This document shows, piece by piece, positions 26,901-38,840 of a DNA stretch of 64,000 bases (within the stretch, counting starts at the first letter, position 1; the number at the start of each line of letters is the position of its first letter). Source of the DNA: Mesocentrotus franciscanus. Lineage: Eukaryota; Echinodermata; Echinoidea; Camarodonta; Strongylocentrotidae. Location of the stretch: assembly GCA_037976565.1 (NCBI GenBank), contig CP137685.1, positions 23,701,195 to 23,765,194 of the forward strand, in the 5' to 3' direction. The notes below the pieces were generated by a model. It was not told the origin of the DNA. It saw nothing but the letters and a program-made list of their open reading frames with translations, and searched no databases. A program made the position numbers and the translations under genes.

Positions 26901-28956
26901 CACCCATAATCTTTGATGTTGTAATAGAGTTTGGTCTCGCCTCCGTTCATGATGTAGGTTACTAAAATTCCTGTTGAGAAACAAGCATTGTCAATTAAAA
27001 AAAAAAAAAAAAAGGAACTTGTACTTTGAAATTAGACAGAAAATTAAAAAAAAAAAGTCTTTTGACGCTCTCCTCCAAGAGAGGAGGATATAGATTCGGT
27101 AAAGATGTAGTCTAAGCGGTACATATCCCCAACGAAATAGACTGATTATTCGATCTACTCTGAAATCAAATATATGGGTTCGTTTTGTCATTGTGTTTTT
27201 AAACAGCAAGAATGATTATGCGAATTCCATTTGTTTTCGTGGACTTTCGTGTTATGTTCAGATTTTCTTATTTTAAAGGAACTGGCAATCGCCCTTACCC
27301 GAGGAAAGTGCACCAATTGCCATGTTGAACGATCCTAACCAGAATTCTAATTTATCATCAACAGGTTGCAAGAACCGATCCGGTTGGCATTTCCAATCTG
27401 CTGCCCTCTCACGGCGTTGGATGTAGTAGTACCATTTCAAGTAGCCACCAACCCCATAAAAGATGAGAAAAGCTCCAGCGATAGATAGGGGAAGATAAGA
27501 TTCTACATCCTGTTAAAAAGAAAGAAATTAAATTATTTCAATGAAATTTTGATAAAAAAGAGTATTACTAGCTTGCATTACATTGTTCAAAGTTTTTTTT
27601 GTGAGAGGAATATTAGAAACGTTTCTATTTGTAGCTTAGAAATGAAATTTCCCTTTCGGGAATAGGCCCAATCAGCTGATGAATCAGGGTGGATGTGGAA
27701 TAAGGATAATCAAACGAAACAATATATGTTGTTATGTTTGTAAAGTACGTAAATTTATTTGTTCACAGTCAAAGGCAAATAAAATGGATCCAATACATCA
27801 TGACTGATAATACAAATCTATTCAGAGCGAGAAGGGCGTTAACTCTGTGTTAAAGTATTTGAGTTAACGTCCTTCTGGTTCCAAACAGACGCAATTTTCA
27901 TGAAAATAATGAAGATAAAGCCGAATAATTTATCATTCAGGGCCCCTTAACACAAGAGTTTTTCAATCCATTGCCAAATGGTAATTGCCAAATGGTAATG
28001 GCCAACAGTGGCGGATCCAGGGGCCTGGGGCCCGGCCCCTCCCTAGAAAAAACATGTAAAAACACCCTTTTTGGGGAAAAAGAAGATGGGCCCCTCCTGG
28101 CGCTCAAGGGGTGGTGGTGAAATTGTTTTCTTCAATTTTCTTCCAATTTTCAATTTTCAATTTTCGGAGGCAAAAAAAAAATTTGCTCACTCCCCACTGA
28201 GCGGAAAATCGGCCGGCACGGTTTTCAAATTTTCGCACAAAGTGGGCCCCTTTTTCGGCCCCTCCCTTGCCGCCGGCTGGATCCCCCTGATGGCCAACCA
28301 AGATCAGCGTTGCATGTACATTATTGTTAACAAGGCTGACTATTATCAATCAGACTCGTTATTTCAAATTTGCAATTGATCGAAAACCTTTGTGTTACGG
28401 GGCCCTGATGTGAATTAAATTAAAACTTGTAAAGGACAAACAGACGAATAAAAGCGGAGGAAATAAGAAACTGATGCGATATTACATACTTTCATGTAAT
28501 AAACAATGGATCTCACGGCAGGGCCATCATCCGTCAAATTAGTTTGATCATCAAATACTCCGCTGGACGGAGAGTCCGTTTTGTGCGATTTCCATGTTGC
28601 ATCTCCTTGCAAGAGTCTTTTAGCTTGGATGTAAATAAATAACCAATCCCCTGAAAATAAATGGTCAGAATTTGTGTTATCTAACGAAGACAAGCATATA
28701 TATTGATTACTCTTTACTCAATTAAAGAAACTGACATAATTTTAATAAAAATTCATGCATCACACATTACAAATGAACAACCACAAAATAGTATAAAATT
28801 CTTTAAAAAGAAGAGAAGATTGTTAGAAAATAATGCAATGTTACCTTTTAGTCCAGTAGCTAGTATTGCTGTAAATAGAGTACCAAGTCCTACGAGTATA
28901 GCTGTTTTGAGTCGGATCAACAACGGGACTATCTGGAATCTGACGGATTCAGCCAT
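23911..28956 (-). CDS. FAXDC2: Fatty acid hydroxylase / sterol desaturase-family protein (FAXDC2-like), 6 coding exons
   Basis: Coding exons read on the minus strand are 28845-28956, 28490-28650, 27299-27509, 26674-26970, 24224-24344 and 23911-24070. All introns are GT-AG and all phases agree, giving 353 residues, close to the roughly 330 usual for vertebrate FAXDC2. The protein has a hydrophobic N-terminal segment (about residues 8-36), a second membrane segment early in exon 3, and a linker with KWYYYIQRR and DWKCQPDRF at residues 116-137. The di-iron histidine boxes are HRMMH (207-211), HKLHH (220-224) and HDDHH (296-300). These are the ligands of the membrane-bound sterol desaturase/hydroxylase superfamily, which oxidises lipid substrates in the endoplasmic reticulum; the substrate here is not known. 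The start ATG at 28956 gives a plausible membrane anchor; an upstream noncoding exon is possible. Introns hold a SINE and several hAT elements. Family assignment is firm, FAXDC2 orthology is likely. Confidence 0.9.
24362..24650 (-). mobile_element. tRNA-derived SINE
   Basis: On the minus strand the element starts with a tRNA-like head: A-box-like TGGTCTAGTGG and B-box-like GGTTGAGTCC. A conserved body follows (GGCACTAGTGTCCTTTGGCA) and a tail with AAGCGCCATATAAATG and ATT/AAT repeats. It sits in intron 4 of the FAXDC2-like gene, in the gene's sense orientation. A tail fragment of the same family lies near 37322-37377. Confidence 0.7.
25066..26512. mobile_element. hAT-like element (1,447 bp) filled by a degenerate minisatellite
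   Basis: The ends are CAGAGGCGGTACCCG on the left and CAGGGGCGGCCGAGCG read inward from the right. It is flanked by 8-bp direct repeats CCCCAGAG (25058-25065) and CCCCAGAT (26513-26520), the target-duplication length of the hAT superfamily. Positions about 25080-26020 are a run of roughly 35-40 diverged units of about 24 bp, consensus near GTGCCCCTTTT plus a variable half. There is no transposase. It lies in intron 4 of the FAXDC2-like gene. Confidence 0.75.
27938..28407. mobile_element. MITE with CAGGGCCCC ends, interrupted by a hAT MITE
   Basis: The ends are CAGGGCCCCTTAACACAA and CAGGGCCCCGTAACACAA read inward. The 470-bp span contains a complete 284-bp hAT MITE plus its target duplication, so the host element was about 178 bp. 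It lies in intron 2 of the FAXDC2-like gene. Confidence 0.7.
28006..28289 (+). mobile_element. hAT MITE (284 bp) with perfect 8-bp target duplication
   Basis: The ends are CAGTGGCGGATCCAGGGG and CAGGGGGATCCAGCCGG read inward. ATGGCCAA is present exactly at 27998-28005 and 28290-28297. A related fragment in reverse orientation lies at about 62786-62937. Confidence 0.85.
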
Positions 28957-29048
28957 CCCGTCAGTTTCCTTTACCAATAAACAAACAAAAGAAAATAATA
29001 ATAATAACAATGATGACAATGATAATAGTATCAATAATGATAAATTAT

Positions 29049-29995
29049 CAGGGGCGGCGATCCCGGGGGGGGGACACGTCCCCCTCAATTTTTTTAGGGG
29101 CGATCGTCCCCCGGAAAATTTGAAAAAGTGCAATAAAAAATGTATAGCAAGTAGTGACTAAAGACTGCAACACACTTTTAAGCTCTGGAGGGCCCAAGAG
29201 TGCAGCGTTTAGACATTAAATAAAAAATGCAAAAATCTTCTCACTCGGAAGCTATGCTCCCTCGCATAATATCCTTCAAAATGTACAAGTAAATAATGTA
29301 GAATAGTGAAGTGTGAAAAAAGTATATTGCTTGTTTTTATACTATAGTTTTGCTAAGGAATGTATTTTTTTAATACAACAAAACTTCAAAAACTTGTGAG
29401 GGGGTAGTCACTTCGGTCACCTTCACCCCTCTCGTTCACTATGCTCCCTCGCACTGGCGTACTCATAGGGGGCCAATAACATTCAAATGTGGTTTATTTC
29501 TAATTCGATACCAGTGATTTGCAAATGTTGCTGAAATGGCATGATTTTCCCCTGAGCTTCCGGTGGTTCTGCCCCGTGGACCCCACCAAGGGCCCTAAGG
29601 CGGGCCCCTGGTTGCTCATCTGACCGTAATTAAATGCCTAAAACCCCTGAGCTTCCGGGGCTTTACCCCCTGGATGCTCATCTGACCTTAATTAAATGCA
29701 TAAAACCCCTGGGCTTCATGGGCCTTCGCCCCTTGACCCCCGCTGGGGCATTGTCCCTGAATCCCACGCCAATTTACGTTCCACTTGCTTCGCTCGCTTT
29801 GCTCTACCTGATCGTAAATACTTTAGCCTCCTCCCCCCCACCACTTTGAAAAACGTTCCGCGGGGCCTGCATCTAACATGTAAGAGTTGTGGTGATGAGG
29901 ATTTGTTTTCTGCCCCCAAACGTTTTTGCTCATTACGCCATTACTCTCTCGTCCCTCGCACTTCACCCCCGGTCATGAAAAGAAATCGCCGCCCC
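29049..29995. mobile_element. hAT-like element hosting a second hAT element
   Basis: The ends are CAGGGGCGGCGATC on the left and GGGGCGGCGATTTC read inward from the right. Without the nested element at 29452-29943 it is about 447 bp. No convincing target duplication was found, and the last two bases of the right end are altered. A related right end lies at about 42350-42466. Confidence 0.5.
29452..29943 (+). mobile_element. hAT-like element Y, short copy (492 bp)
   Basis: The ends are CACTGGCGTACTCATAGG and TAATGGCGTAATGAGC read inward. Flanks are CTCCCTCG (29444-29451) and CTCTCTCG (29944-29951), 7 of 8 identical. The interior has two to three tandem units of about 66-70 bp (GCTCATCTGACC, AATTAAATGC, AAAACCCCTG). 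It is the same family as 52883-56103, in the opposite orientation. Confidence 0.7.
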
Positions 29996-30969
29996 ATAAT
30001 GATAATTGTTAATTCATATTGCGCGTTTTCTATACAAATAAAATTAACTGCGAATAACAATTATGTAACAAGAAGAAAAGCAGAACTTGAATACAAGCAA
30101 AAATGAGATTAAATACAGAAATACCACACAATTATAAAATAGGTTCAATTTGTATCAATCATACACTATATTCAGGTGGGTCTCAACTTTGATAGGCATG
30201 GGGTCTAAAGGAGTAATAGGTTACAACTAATAAGAACAAGTGTATGGAAAGGTTTCATGAAACAGGTTAGTTTTATAAGAATTTTGAAGATGTTAAGCGA
30301 CGATCAGGAGATGCATATCTAATTGCGGGAGGAAGGTTGTTCCAAAGTTTGGGCGCAGCACTTACAAAAGCACGATCTCTAAGAGTACTGTTTATACATG
30401 CATCAACAATCTTGAAGTTCGTATAATATGTCTAGTAGCCTATGCCTGCCTTATACAATAATATCAAACAAGATTAAAATGTGAATGTTACGCCGTATTT
30501 ACCTGAACATCACAAGCAACATCGTGATATTATAATATGCAAACATGAACCATACAGACTAAATAGATTTTACATACGTGCAGACTACCTTGTCTTACCT
30601 GTATATACGTCTATAAACAACAAATTTATCAATACAGATTCCCACTCATACACTCTAACACTCTGCTAGTTCCGTTGAATGATGAAACAGTTGTTTAAAC
30701 CTTGTTCAAACTAAGACAATTTATTGTTGTCCTTCGGCACTATATCTCAATTTAATGACGTAATAATGCAAACATCATTAAGGTTTCAATTTGCATACCC
30801 TGGAAAAATCAAGATGTCTAAATTCTAGTCTTCTAAACGAGCAAATAAGACAAAATTGTCGAGATGATCAAACTTTTGCGCCATAATACACAGTATCAAT
30901 CATATCACATAATTTTAGATTTGAGCTAAACTCATCAGTATAGCTTTACACCACAACAGATCGAGAAAG

Positions 30970-30971
30970 AT

Positions 30972-31015
<44 letters not shown>

Positions 31016-31070
31016 AGAGAAGAAGAAGAAGAAGAAGAAGAAGAAGAAGAAGAAGAAGGAGAGGGGGGAG
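30970..31070. repeat. GA then GAA microsatellite
   Basis: (GA)n followed by (GAA)n and a G-rich end. Confidence 0.9.
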
Positions 31071-31436
31071 GAGGAGCTGGAGACTGGCATGAGGGACTCG
31101 GATATAGAGATATCTGTAGGGAATTATATGATCATAATCATCATACTACTGATACTACTTGCAGTAAAGAAAATGAGAGAATAATGGTGCGTAATAAAAG
31201 ACACGAAGGCAATTATCACAGTCATGAGAAAGATGAGTCAAAGATCTTGACAACGATCAATGGATCAATGAATATTGATTCTCCATTCTCATCAATCAAG
31301 ACTACAACGAAAGAAACAAATAGCATAATTATGGCAGACAGCTCAGACTTATCCAGCCAACAAACATATGAAATACATGTTTATATATTTCGGGCCAGCT
31401 AGGGCATATAATTTAAGTATACGCATAAAATATAAT

Positions 31437-31600
31437 GCGTTGTGGCGTGCGCCTGTAATCCAGCTAACAGCCTGAAGTTACAAACTGATTCAGCCGAGGA
31501 CGCAGGTTCGAAACTGTGTCACGTCTTCCGGATGGTGACGTTAAAGGTCGGTCCCCAGACGTAAATAATCATATCTGATTGATACACGTCTGTAAAAACC
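31437..31600 (+). mobile_element. SINE remnant with Pol III box and conserved central motif
   Basis: A GTGGCGTGCGCCTGTAATCC head is followed by a B-box-like GGTTCGAAACT (31505-31515). After it comes CTTCCGGATGGTGACGTTAAA (31524 onward), which resembles the conserved central domain of widespread metazoan SINEs. The head also recalls the 7SL Alu domain, but a tRNA-type origin is equally possible. Confidence 0.5.
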
Positions 31601-31805
31601 CAATACACACACACATGCAAAAGCTATATCTGTCAATCAAAGTGAATTGACTCAAATACATTTTTACCATAACTTATTCATAAAATGCTGATACTAAGTA
31701 ATCGTGACAATGTGAAAGGAGATTGTGATCTAAACAACAAAAGTGATATGATGATCATATATATATTCACCTGCATGTATTCACAAAATGCCTTTGTTTA
31801 CTCTC

Positions 31806-31858
31806 GTTGTTGTTGTTGTTGCTGCTGGTGTTAACTTGTTGTTGTTGTTGTTGTTTGA
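31806..31858. repeat. GTT microsatellite
   Basis: Two (GTT)n blocks separated by a short GCTGCTGGTG spacer. Confidence 0.85.
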
Positions 31859-32439
31859 AGTTGCAGTTCCTGTTTGGGAAGAGGTCTTTTTTCTGACGGT
31901 GATAATTTGCCAAACAAAACAAAACAGCATATATATTTCGCGATACTTGCAGGCCCCTTAATTTCCCACCCTTTATCTCAGCTCACAGTGCCAATTCAAA
32001 ATGTCACAATTCACATAGACATGTATTGCGCGCAATGCAACATTTTTACATGCGTGGGACTACCGTTGCCAGTGCTCGCCCAGCACGCATTATTTCGCTA
32101 GGTGATTTGCACAACTCGTGATCAAGTGAGCACGGAAACTCATGAGATAGTTTTGAAGGCTTGCAAAAGGTGAGAACATTTAAAAGCTACGTAGATTATA
32201 GTCCCCCAGGTGTCATATACTCCATTGAGTTTGTCACTGTTTTAATTCAATGTTCAATCCATCAGTTTTGTTACTTCAGTCCCATGTGTAGGTTTTTATG
32301 TTGGTCCATGAACGAGACGTTTTATTGCAGGCTCACATGCACATTGCACTCGTAGAGTCGTACTCCGAAGTCGTAGTCGCAGATGTACAACTACAAAGTT
32401 ATTATATTAGAATAGACGCCTATAGTTATAGACTTGAAG

Positions 32440-32895
32440 AAATAGAAGGAGAAGGGAAAAAAGAACAAGAACAAGACTCGAGAGTCAAGACAAGAACTTG
32501 AGAAGAACAAGAACAAGAAGAAAAAGGGGAAGAAAATATGGAGATTAGGAGAAGGAAGGAAGACTGAGCCGAAGAGTAGAAATAGAATGGGAGAGGAAGG
32601 AGGGAAGATGCTGAATAAAAAAGAGGTGGAGGAAGAGAAGGAGAAAAAAGGAGGAGGTGGAGGAAAATAAGGAGAAGAAAGAGATGAGGAAGAGGAGGGA
32701 GATAAAGAAGGTATAACTATAAGAAAGAGGAATGAAGAAGGATGATGAGATGGATTGATGAAGGAGGAGGCCAGAGGGTGATGACGTGGACATGGTGGAA
32801 AAGAAGGGGACAAAAAGTGGAGAAGAGGAAAGAGAGTCTAAGCTAAGGAAGAGGAGAAAGGAGAGGAGGAGGAGAAAGGAGAAGAAGATGGAGGG
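32440..32895. repeat. Purine-rich tract (GAAGAA/AGGAGG)
   Basis: About 450 bp dominated by A and G on the plus strand, without a clear unit. Serine/phenylalanine-rich reading frames on the other strand are composition artefacts. Confidence 0.8.
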
Positions 32896-34792
32896 TTTAT
32901 TATCATGCATGCTGCTGCTGCATAAGCTTGTCCATGGCCATGTGTGTACAAGTGTAAGTGGAAGTAGAATGAAGATTCCTTAATCTTCAAGAATGCATTT
33001 GACAAAATGCATCTTAGTACTGTACAGAGTGAATGACTGCTTCCTTATTTCTCCATGATTAATTACAAAATAATCACAGCTTCTTATTAACACCTTATTT
33101 TTTCATGTTTGAATTACTCTTTAATATTCAGAGCCCATCCTATGATTCATGAAGAAGACTTCCGAATGATTTGACCATGTACCTGATATCATCACATCTA
33201 GGAATGAGATTTCCTATGATCTCTACCCAGGTAAGTCAATTGCATGATCGATGCTTCATGGAGGACCATTTCAGCATCAACCATTTCCGTAATCATTACG
33301 AGAAGTTACATTCAATAACAGTTCTAATATGAATAATATAGAGAAAGAAATTAACAAATAGGTCACTCGGGTGTTAATGGGACCATATTTTTCATGGTAA
33401 TTTGCTTCAAAACACCACAAATAAAGTCATGCTAGGGTAGACCGAAAGCTTCAGTCTCTGATATCGACGGTTGTTCCGCTGAGATTGCATCTGGCTCCTC
33501 TGACCGCCTCTATACATAGACTGAAGTACGGCTATGCAGTAGTGTGCGGAACGAATGGTTCGGTTTAGCCGGACCGAGATAAATGCGATATGCAACAAGA
33601 TTTTTCACTCTTTACGTCTTCACATATTCACTTTGGCTGCAATATTACACTGAATATTGTTAGAAATAAGAAATAACCCGGAAATATATACTTTGACTTA
33701 TGATAGCTTGCTCATTTAGATCCTAAATTAATGATTAATCCGAGAAAGTCTTGTAGTCAACATGATTTGTTGTCAGCCATCTTGGTTTGAGTTGATGAAT
33801 ATTCATTTTTTCTTTTCGAACGTCCAATAGCTACGTATGAGTCAGCCCGGCTTGAGCCGGTGATGTTTGAATATTCATAAGCCCAATATCAAACACGTGC
33901 TCTGATTGGCCATTGGGCTTGTTTTGGTCGGTTGACCCGGAAATATATCGGCCGGGTCATGTCATAGATTACCAGTTCAAATGCCATTTCATGGTTCTGA
34001 GATAAACAATTGGATAATTCATATACATAAGTCCGTAAATTTCGCAATTAGAAATAGGTCATAAAACTTATACAACTGTACATAGGAGAACAAAAATACA
34101 AAGTTTATTTCTATCTGATTTATAAATCAGAAAATTAGATCTAAATAAAGAAAATCGGGGGAGAAACTTGCTGCAGCAAAGTGCTGCAGCATTGGCTCTA
34201 TCTCTCTGCGTGGTGCGAGGCGTACGGGGTACCGTCTGTGTATGGGGAATGTCAACAAATGTCAGTTTTATTAAAGAATGACCCCATACCAGACGGTTAT
34301 TTCTGTCTATGCTAGGTGAGATGTGAAGTCATAGAATCTAAACCAAACTATCTAAAGCCTGAAGTAAGTACCAACTACTTATATTAATGGAGTAGTCTCT
34401 TTGATAGGATGTTGAACAATATTAGCTTTCTTTGATCAAACTGGACAACAAAAACACCAGATTGTCTGAATAATCTGATCAACTTAATGTGATCTCATGA
34501 ATTTAAGAGGGCTTGCATACTTACCGGTAGGCTGATGAAGAAGAAGAAGAAGATGGACAAAGGAGTTTGTTGTTATTGCCCATTCAGAATGGCTGTTAAA
34601 GCCTGTTATTAGGTTATTTATGGGCTCGGGTGATGATTCATTTCTCTTCCAGTCTGGCATTCCAAATATTTGAAAGAGACTTTGTAAAAAAAAAATTGTG
34701 TTTTGGTGTATTTTAAACTCTGAATGTGAAAGTACTTAACAATTTTATGTCATTCCTTCATCTAGGTGGCTCATTCAACACCTTTGGGTGGT

Positions 34793-37700
34793 ATGCTGTG
34801 TGCAAGGATAGTTCATCCATGTAGTCAATGTCATGTGAGAAGAAAGGAGATGTTTTCTAAGATTCCTGTCAGGACACTCAGCCAATGCAGCCGTACCAGT
34901 AGAACTGTTCTATCACCTCTCCTACAAACTCACAGTGTAAACCTCCATCATGGACATGCCCCATTATTTCAGGTGAATGCCAATCAAAGACTGGGAGGCA
35001 TCGGGACGCAATCACCCATAAACTTCTTTCCAACGCACACATCGACACGCTCGTTTGGAGTCTCAGTGTCTGGAACAGAAAACGCCACAAGCATATATAT
35101 CCCCACCCCTGCAGAAAAATGCTATGAGCTGCTGGAGTATATTCATGACAATGCTGGGCTGCCCTGGTGGTTGACTATACTGGCCACAACCATTCTTCTT
35201 AGAGGGGTGATCGTCTTTCCCTTTGCTGTGTGGCAGCAGATGATATTTGCAAGGATTGAGAATGCTCAACCGATGATCAATGCGTATGTGGAGCAGATCA
35301 AGCAGAAGCTAGCTTTACATGCCAAGGAGGAAGGATGGTCACAGAGACATATGGCAAAGATCTTCAGTAATGAGGTAAAGTATTCTCTTCTTACTTGTTC
35401 TTCTTCTTCTTTTTTCGTCAGGAGGAGGGTAGTTTAAGATCTACATATATACATGCCTGTACTCCTTAGGTTTGGTGCCTTGCCAAGTCTTTAGGTGGGT
35501 CAGTGTGGTATGCCCATCTATATGTCATGCCTATGAGGAAGAGATGGTTTAAGGAATGCTCTGTAGTTCTCAGTAACTTCTCAAAGAAGGAGACACAATT
35601 GTTTTAATTCTAATATAAATTCAGTTAAACCTGACCCTGGGACTAAGATCACATTTAACAAAGAAAAACTTAGATCTCAGATTAGCTTCCTTCGTTAAAC
35701 CTGGTCCCTGTTTCATAAACTTGTTATCAATAACAAGTTACGTTAACTGTTATTTAAGCTCTGAAATCGTGGCATGTAATTGGCGGAGAGCAAATATGTC
35801 ATAGAAATTTTGCATTTGTTATCGATAACAAGTTTTATGAAACAGGGCCTTGGTTTTGGACAAGAGCTTTATAAGCACCAGCATTAGTAGAATACAGTGC
35901 GTTGGCTCCGTGGATGGAGGTCTGATTTTCAGAACTATGATGCGGACTCAATCATCAGTACCCAAATCCCTTCTTCATGTTTTTAAACCAATATTTTAGG
36001 TTAGATACATTGTAGATCACCCATCCAGGGCAACACCTCACAACATACATACATGTAGTTTAATTTTTATATCTTCTCTCTCAACCCAGGTCCGAATGCT
36101 GGTCAGTAACGTCCACTTCCGCAACCGCTGCAGTTCACACAAGCTCTCATACCTACCTTTCTGGCAGGCTAGTGTGTGGTTGTGCATGACGACATCCATT
36201 GGTCAGATGACGGGGAAATATCCAGAAATCTTCTCAACGGGTAGGTACCGGTAATCAAAGTCGTATTCTGTTTTTGTCATCCTAGCTTAATATCAACAAT
36301 TTCCCTTCATGTGATAAAAGCCTGGAATTGGCTTGATGTTTGATAAAATAGTTGAGAACCAGAGCTCCCGCATTAAGCACTCTTCCTTTTGCAGAAATGA
36401 CGTATGTTGTCAAATTACATATTGTTTGGTATCCTTTACCAAAGCAATAGTTTGTTTCTCTGAATTTTTCAACAAATTGGGAGCTGTACCAAAGATATAT
36501 CATCATTCTTACAGAGGGTTCATATTGATTTATTACTTAAAGAGCCATTTTAATCAACAAATCTGACTTCATTGCTCTTCTACTTTTACAGATTTTTATG
36601 TTGTTCTTTTATAAATTCTAGTTATGCACTTGTATGGAAAATGAGATTGAATTCCACATCAAAATTCTAATTTGTAACACATGTATTATGATTGTTAATA
36701 TTTCCAATTCTAGAGCTGGACATAGATGTTTTACCAGCTTTAGCCAGCGAGGGCTTCCTGTGGTTTTCAGACCTCATGCAGACTGATCTAGCTCTAGCAG
36801 TTCTTCTTGGAGCTGTTAACATCACATTAGTTGAGGTACCTGTTACACTTGACTTAATACATTCCATGAAATAATTCATTTTTAAGCCCACCGCACATTA
36901 TACGATCTTACTATGATCTGATTTTGGGAGAATTTGCAATAGCATTTAATACAACATTCAAACTATTTGATGTTAATGATCAAGGATCTGAATAGTCATA
37001 TGCTTAATAAACTCTGAATTTCAAGGGATTTCAAGCTTCTTTGGAGAAGGAAAAGCTAACTCGGCTTAGAATCGTAATGCCGTCAGGCTATTTGCGTGAT
37101 TTCCTTTGATTTGAAGCTGATTGGACTTCATTTCTGACTAGAAAGCTCAAATGCACTAAAGTTCTGGTTGTTAGTATTCTTATCATCATTCAGAAACTAA
37201 GCCAGGGAGATGATGTTTATTTAGATTTTGATATCGAATATAAGCCATTTCCTCGAAAATTGGATGGCAGGAAGATCGTGTAGAGTGCGCTCGGTATTAC
37301 ACAGGATTATAGTTGTGAGTTGAATAATAATAATAATTACATTTATAGGGCACTTAATACAGGTGTTTTTAAGCGCAAATACTGACAGACAATTACTTAC
37401 CTCTAGTTTGAGATGAGACACATCCAGTATCTTGACAATGATATTCAAGAGAGCAAATTAAGTCAAATTGTTTATATCAGAAGATATCTTATAATTGCTA
37501 TTGCCCATAGAGAGTAATTTTTAAAAGAAGTTTTGTGCCAGTTTCAACTTGATTTTCAGATGCAATAGCCTATTGTGATCTTAGCATTATATTATTTGTT
37601 AGACATACAAGTTTTCAGTTGTTTCAGGTATTTCTCTTGAGCTTTTAATTTTCAATTTTCACTTCCAGAGCAGTTTATTTTGAATGTCCTCCTAGTGAAA

Positions 37701-38840
37701 TTTTGTGTATAGAAATGCTAGGCAATCGATGATTCATCTTTTTTTGAAAAGATACCTAATTTGTAGAGTCATGAAACTAATATGCCTTTCTCTTTTCCCT
37801 TTTTTGTTGGTTTGGTTGTCTTGTAACCTGATAGCTTTGGTCTTTGAGGAGAGGTCCCTTAACGAATACACAGCACTATCTTCAGAACACCTTCAGGATT
37901 GTAGCCATCTGCTCTGTACCAGCTGCTGCTATGCTACCGTCGGTAAGGACCATCTATTAAATCTTAACCTTTTTGCACCACCACATATTTGGGCAAATTA
38001 ATGTTAAAAAATTAGATTTTATTGGAAATAAATGTTGCATTGAAATGAAATTAGGGGTAAATATCTTTCTGGATGAAAAATGTAGACCTTCACAGTCCAG
38101 AATCATTGTTTGACACTTAAATCCAAGGCATAGAAAAGAGTAACGTTATGATTCGTTTTTTAGTGATATACTGGTACCAAAAGGGATTAATGATTTGGCT
38201 TACTGTCTTTAAATTGGCAACACTGGTATGTTGACTTATCATTTTCAGTCTCCTATACTCATTCATATGTACTTGTATGGCAACTACATGTATGCAAGGA
38301 ATGTCGGGGAGTGGAAATGGTGCACACATTGCAAATCCAACGCCTAGGATAATGGTTTCATGGCTAGAGCACCTCTTTAATAATTTAAACGCTTTGATCT
38401 ATTGTCAGTTAAAATGCCCTCTTTAACTGGGCTCTACTCTAAATTTCTTGCCAGGGGTCATTTCAAAGGAAGTGTCGTATAAAACAAGGATGGGGTCATG
38501 TTGTGTATCTAATGAAATATGTATTAAAGTATGTGGGCATTATGATTCGTACATGTGCTTGTGGGCGTTCATTGAAATAAGTAACAATAATCATTATTTG
38601 TACTTATTATGAATAATGTAATTACTATATTATGATCCATGAATTTTCTTGTTTTTGTTTCAGGCGGTGAGTTTCTACTGGTTAATGTCTAGTCTATGTG
38701 GTTTAGGTCAGCTAGCGCTCTTAAGAAGTCCTCCCATCAGACGTATGCTGGGAATCCCTCACGCCCCTAGCGAGATGAAAAGACCGATGGAAGAAATGAA
38801 GACAGCTCTCAAAGCTAGATATGCCAAGAAAACCTTCTAA
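34793..38840 (+). CDS. COX18: COX18, mitochondrial inner-membrane insertase (YidC/Oxa1/Alb3 family), 5 coding exons
   Basis: Coding exons are 34793-35374, 36090-36240, 36714-36835, 37835-37942 and 38664-38840. Every junction is GT-AG with agreeing phase, giving 379 residues. The family inserts membrane proteins; COX18 translocates the C-terminal part of cytochrome c oxidase subunit 2 across the mitochondrial inner membrane. Residues 1-90 are rich in Arg, Ser and His and poor in acidic residues, as in a mitochondrial presequence. The insertase core begins at GLPWWLTIL (122-130), followed by the hydrophobic segment and WQQMIFARIENAQPMI (147-162). Further membrane segments lie near 215-235, 267-285 and 306-332, and the LLRSP motif typical of the COX18 C-terminus is in exon 5. 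ATG 34793 is the first in-frame Met after an in-frame TAG at 34763. However, the bases before 34766 look like a splice acceptor, so a 5' exon may exist and could extend the N-terminus. Confidence 0.92.
35706..35847. mobile_element. MITE with CCCTGTTTCATAAA ends, COX18 intron 1
   Basis: A 142-bp near-palindromic element. The ends read CCCTGTTTCATAAACTTG and CCCTGTTTCATAAAACTTG inward, then a TTATCRATAA motif. No coding capacity. Confidence 0.75.

Larger units (their letters stand above)
29996..34792. other. Intergenic stretch upstream of COX18
   Basis: No coding sequence seen. 33770-33960 contains a CACGTG E-box (33894-33899), two ATTGG boxes and a CCATCTTGG sequence like a YY1 site. This would suit a promoter for COX18 if a 5' noncoding exon exists, but this is speculation. 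In-frame splice-acceptor-like sequence ends at 34765. Confidence 0.4.

Noticed and set aside
28957..29133. Extending the FAXDC2-like protein upstream to a Met at 29133
   Set aside because: The extension reads through a hAT-like terminus and microsatellite DNA; the Met at 28956 gives the expected protein start.
29041..30003. An AATGATAA match near both ends of the 29049-29995 element as a target duplication
   Set aside because: The matches are not adjacent to the inverted ends and lie in low-complexity AAT/GAT sequence.
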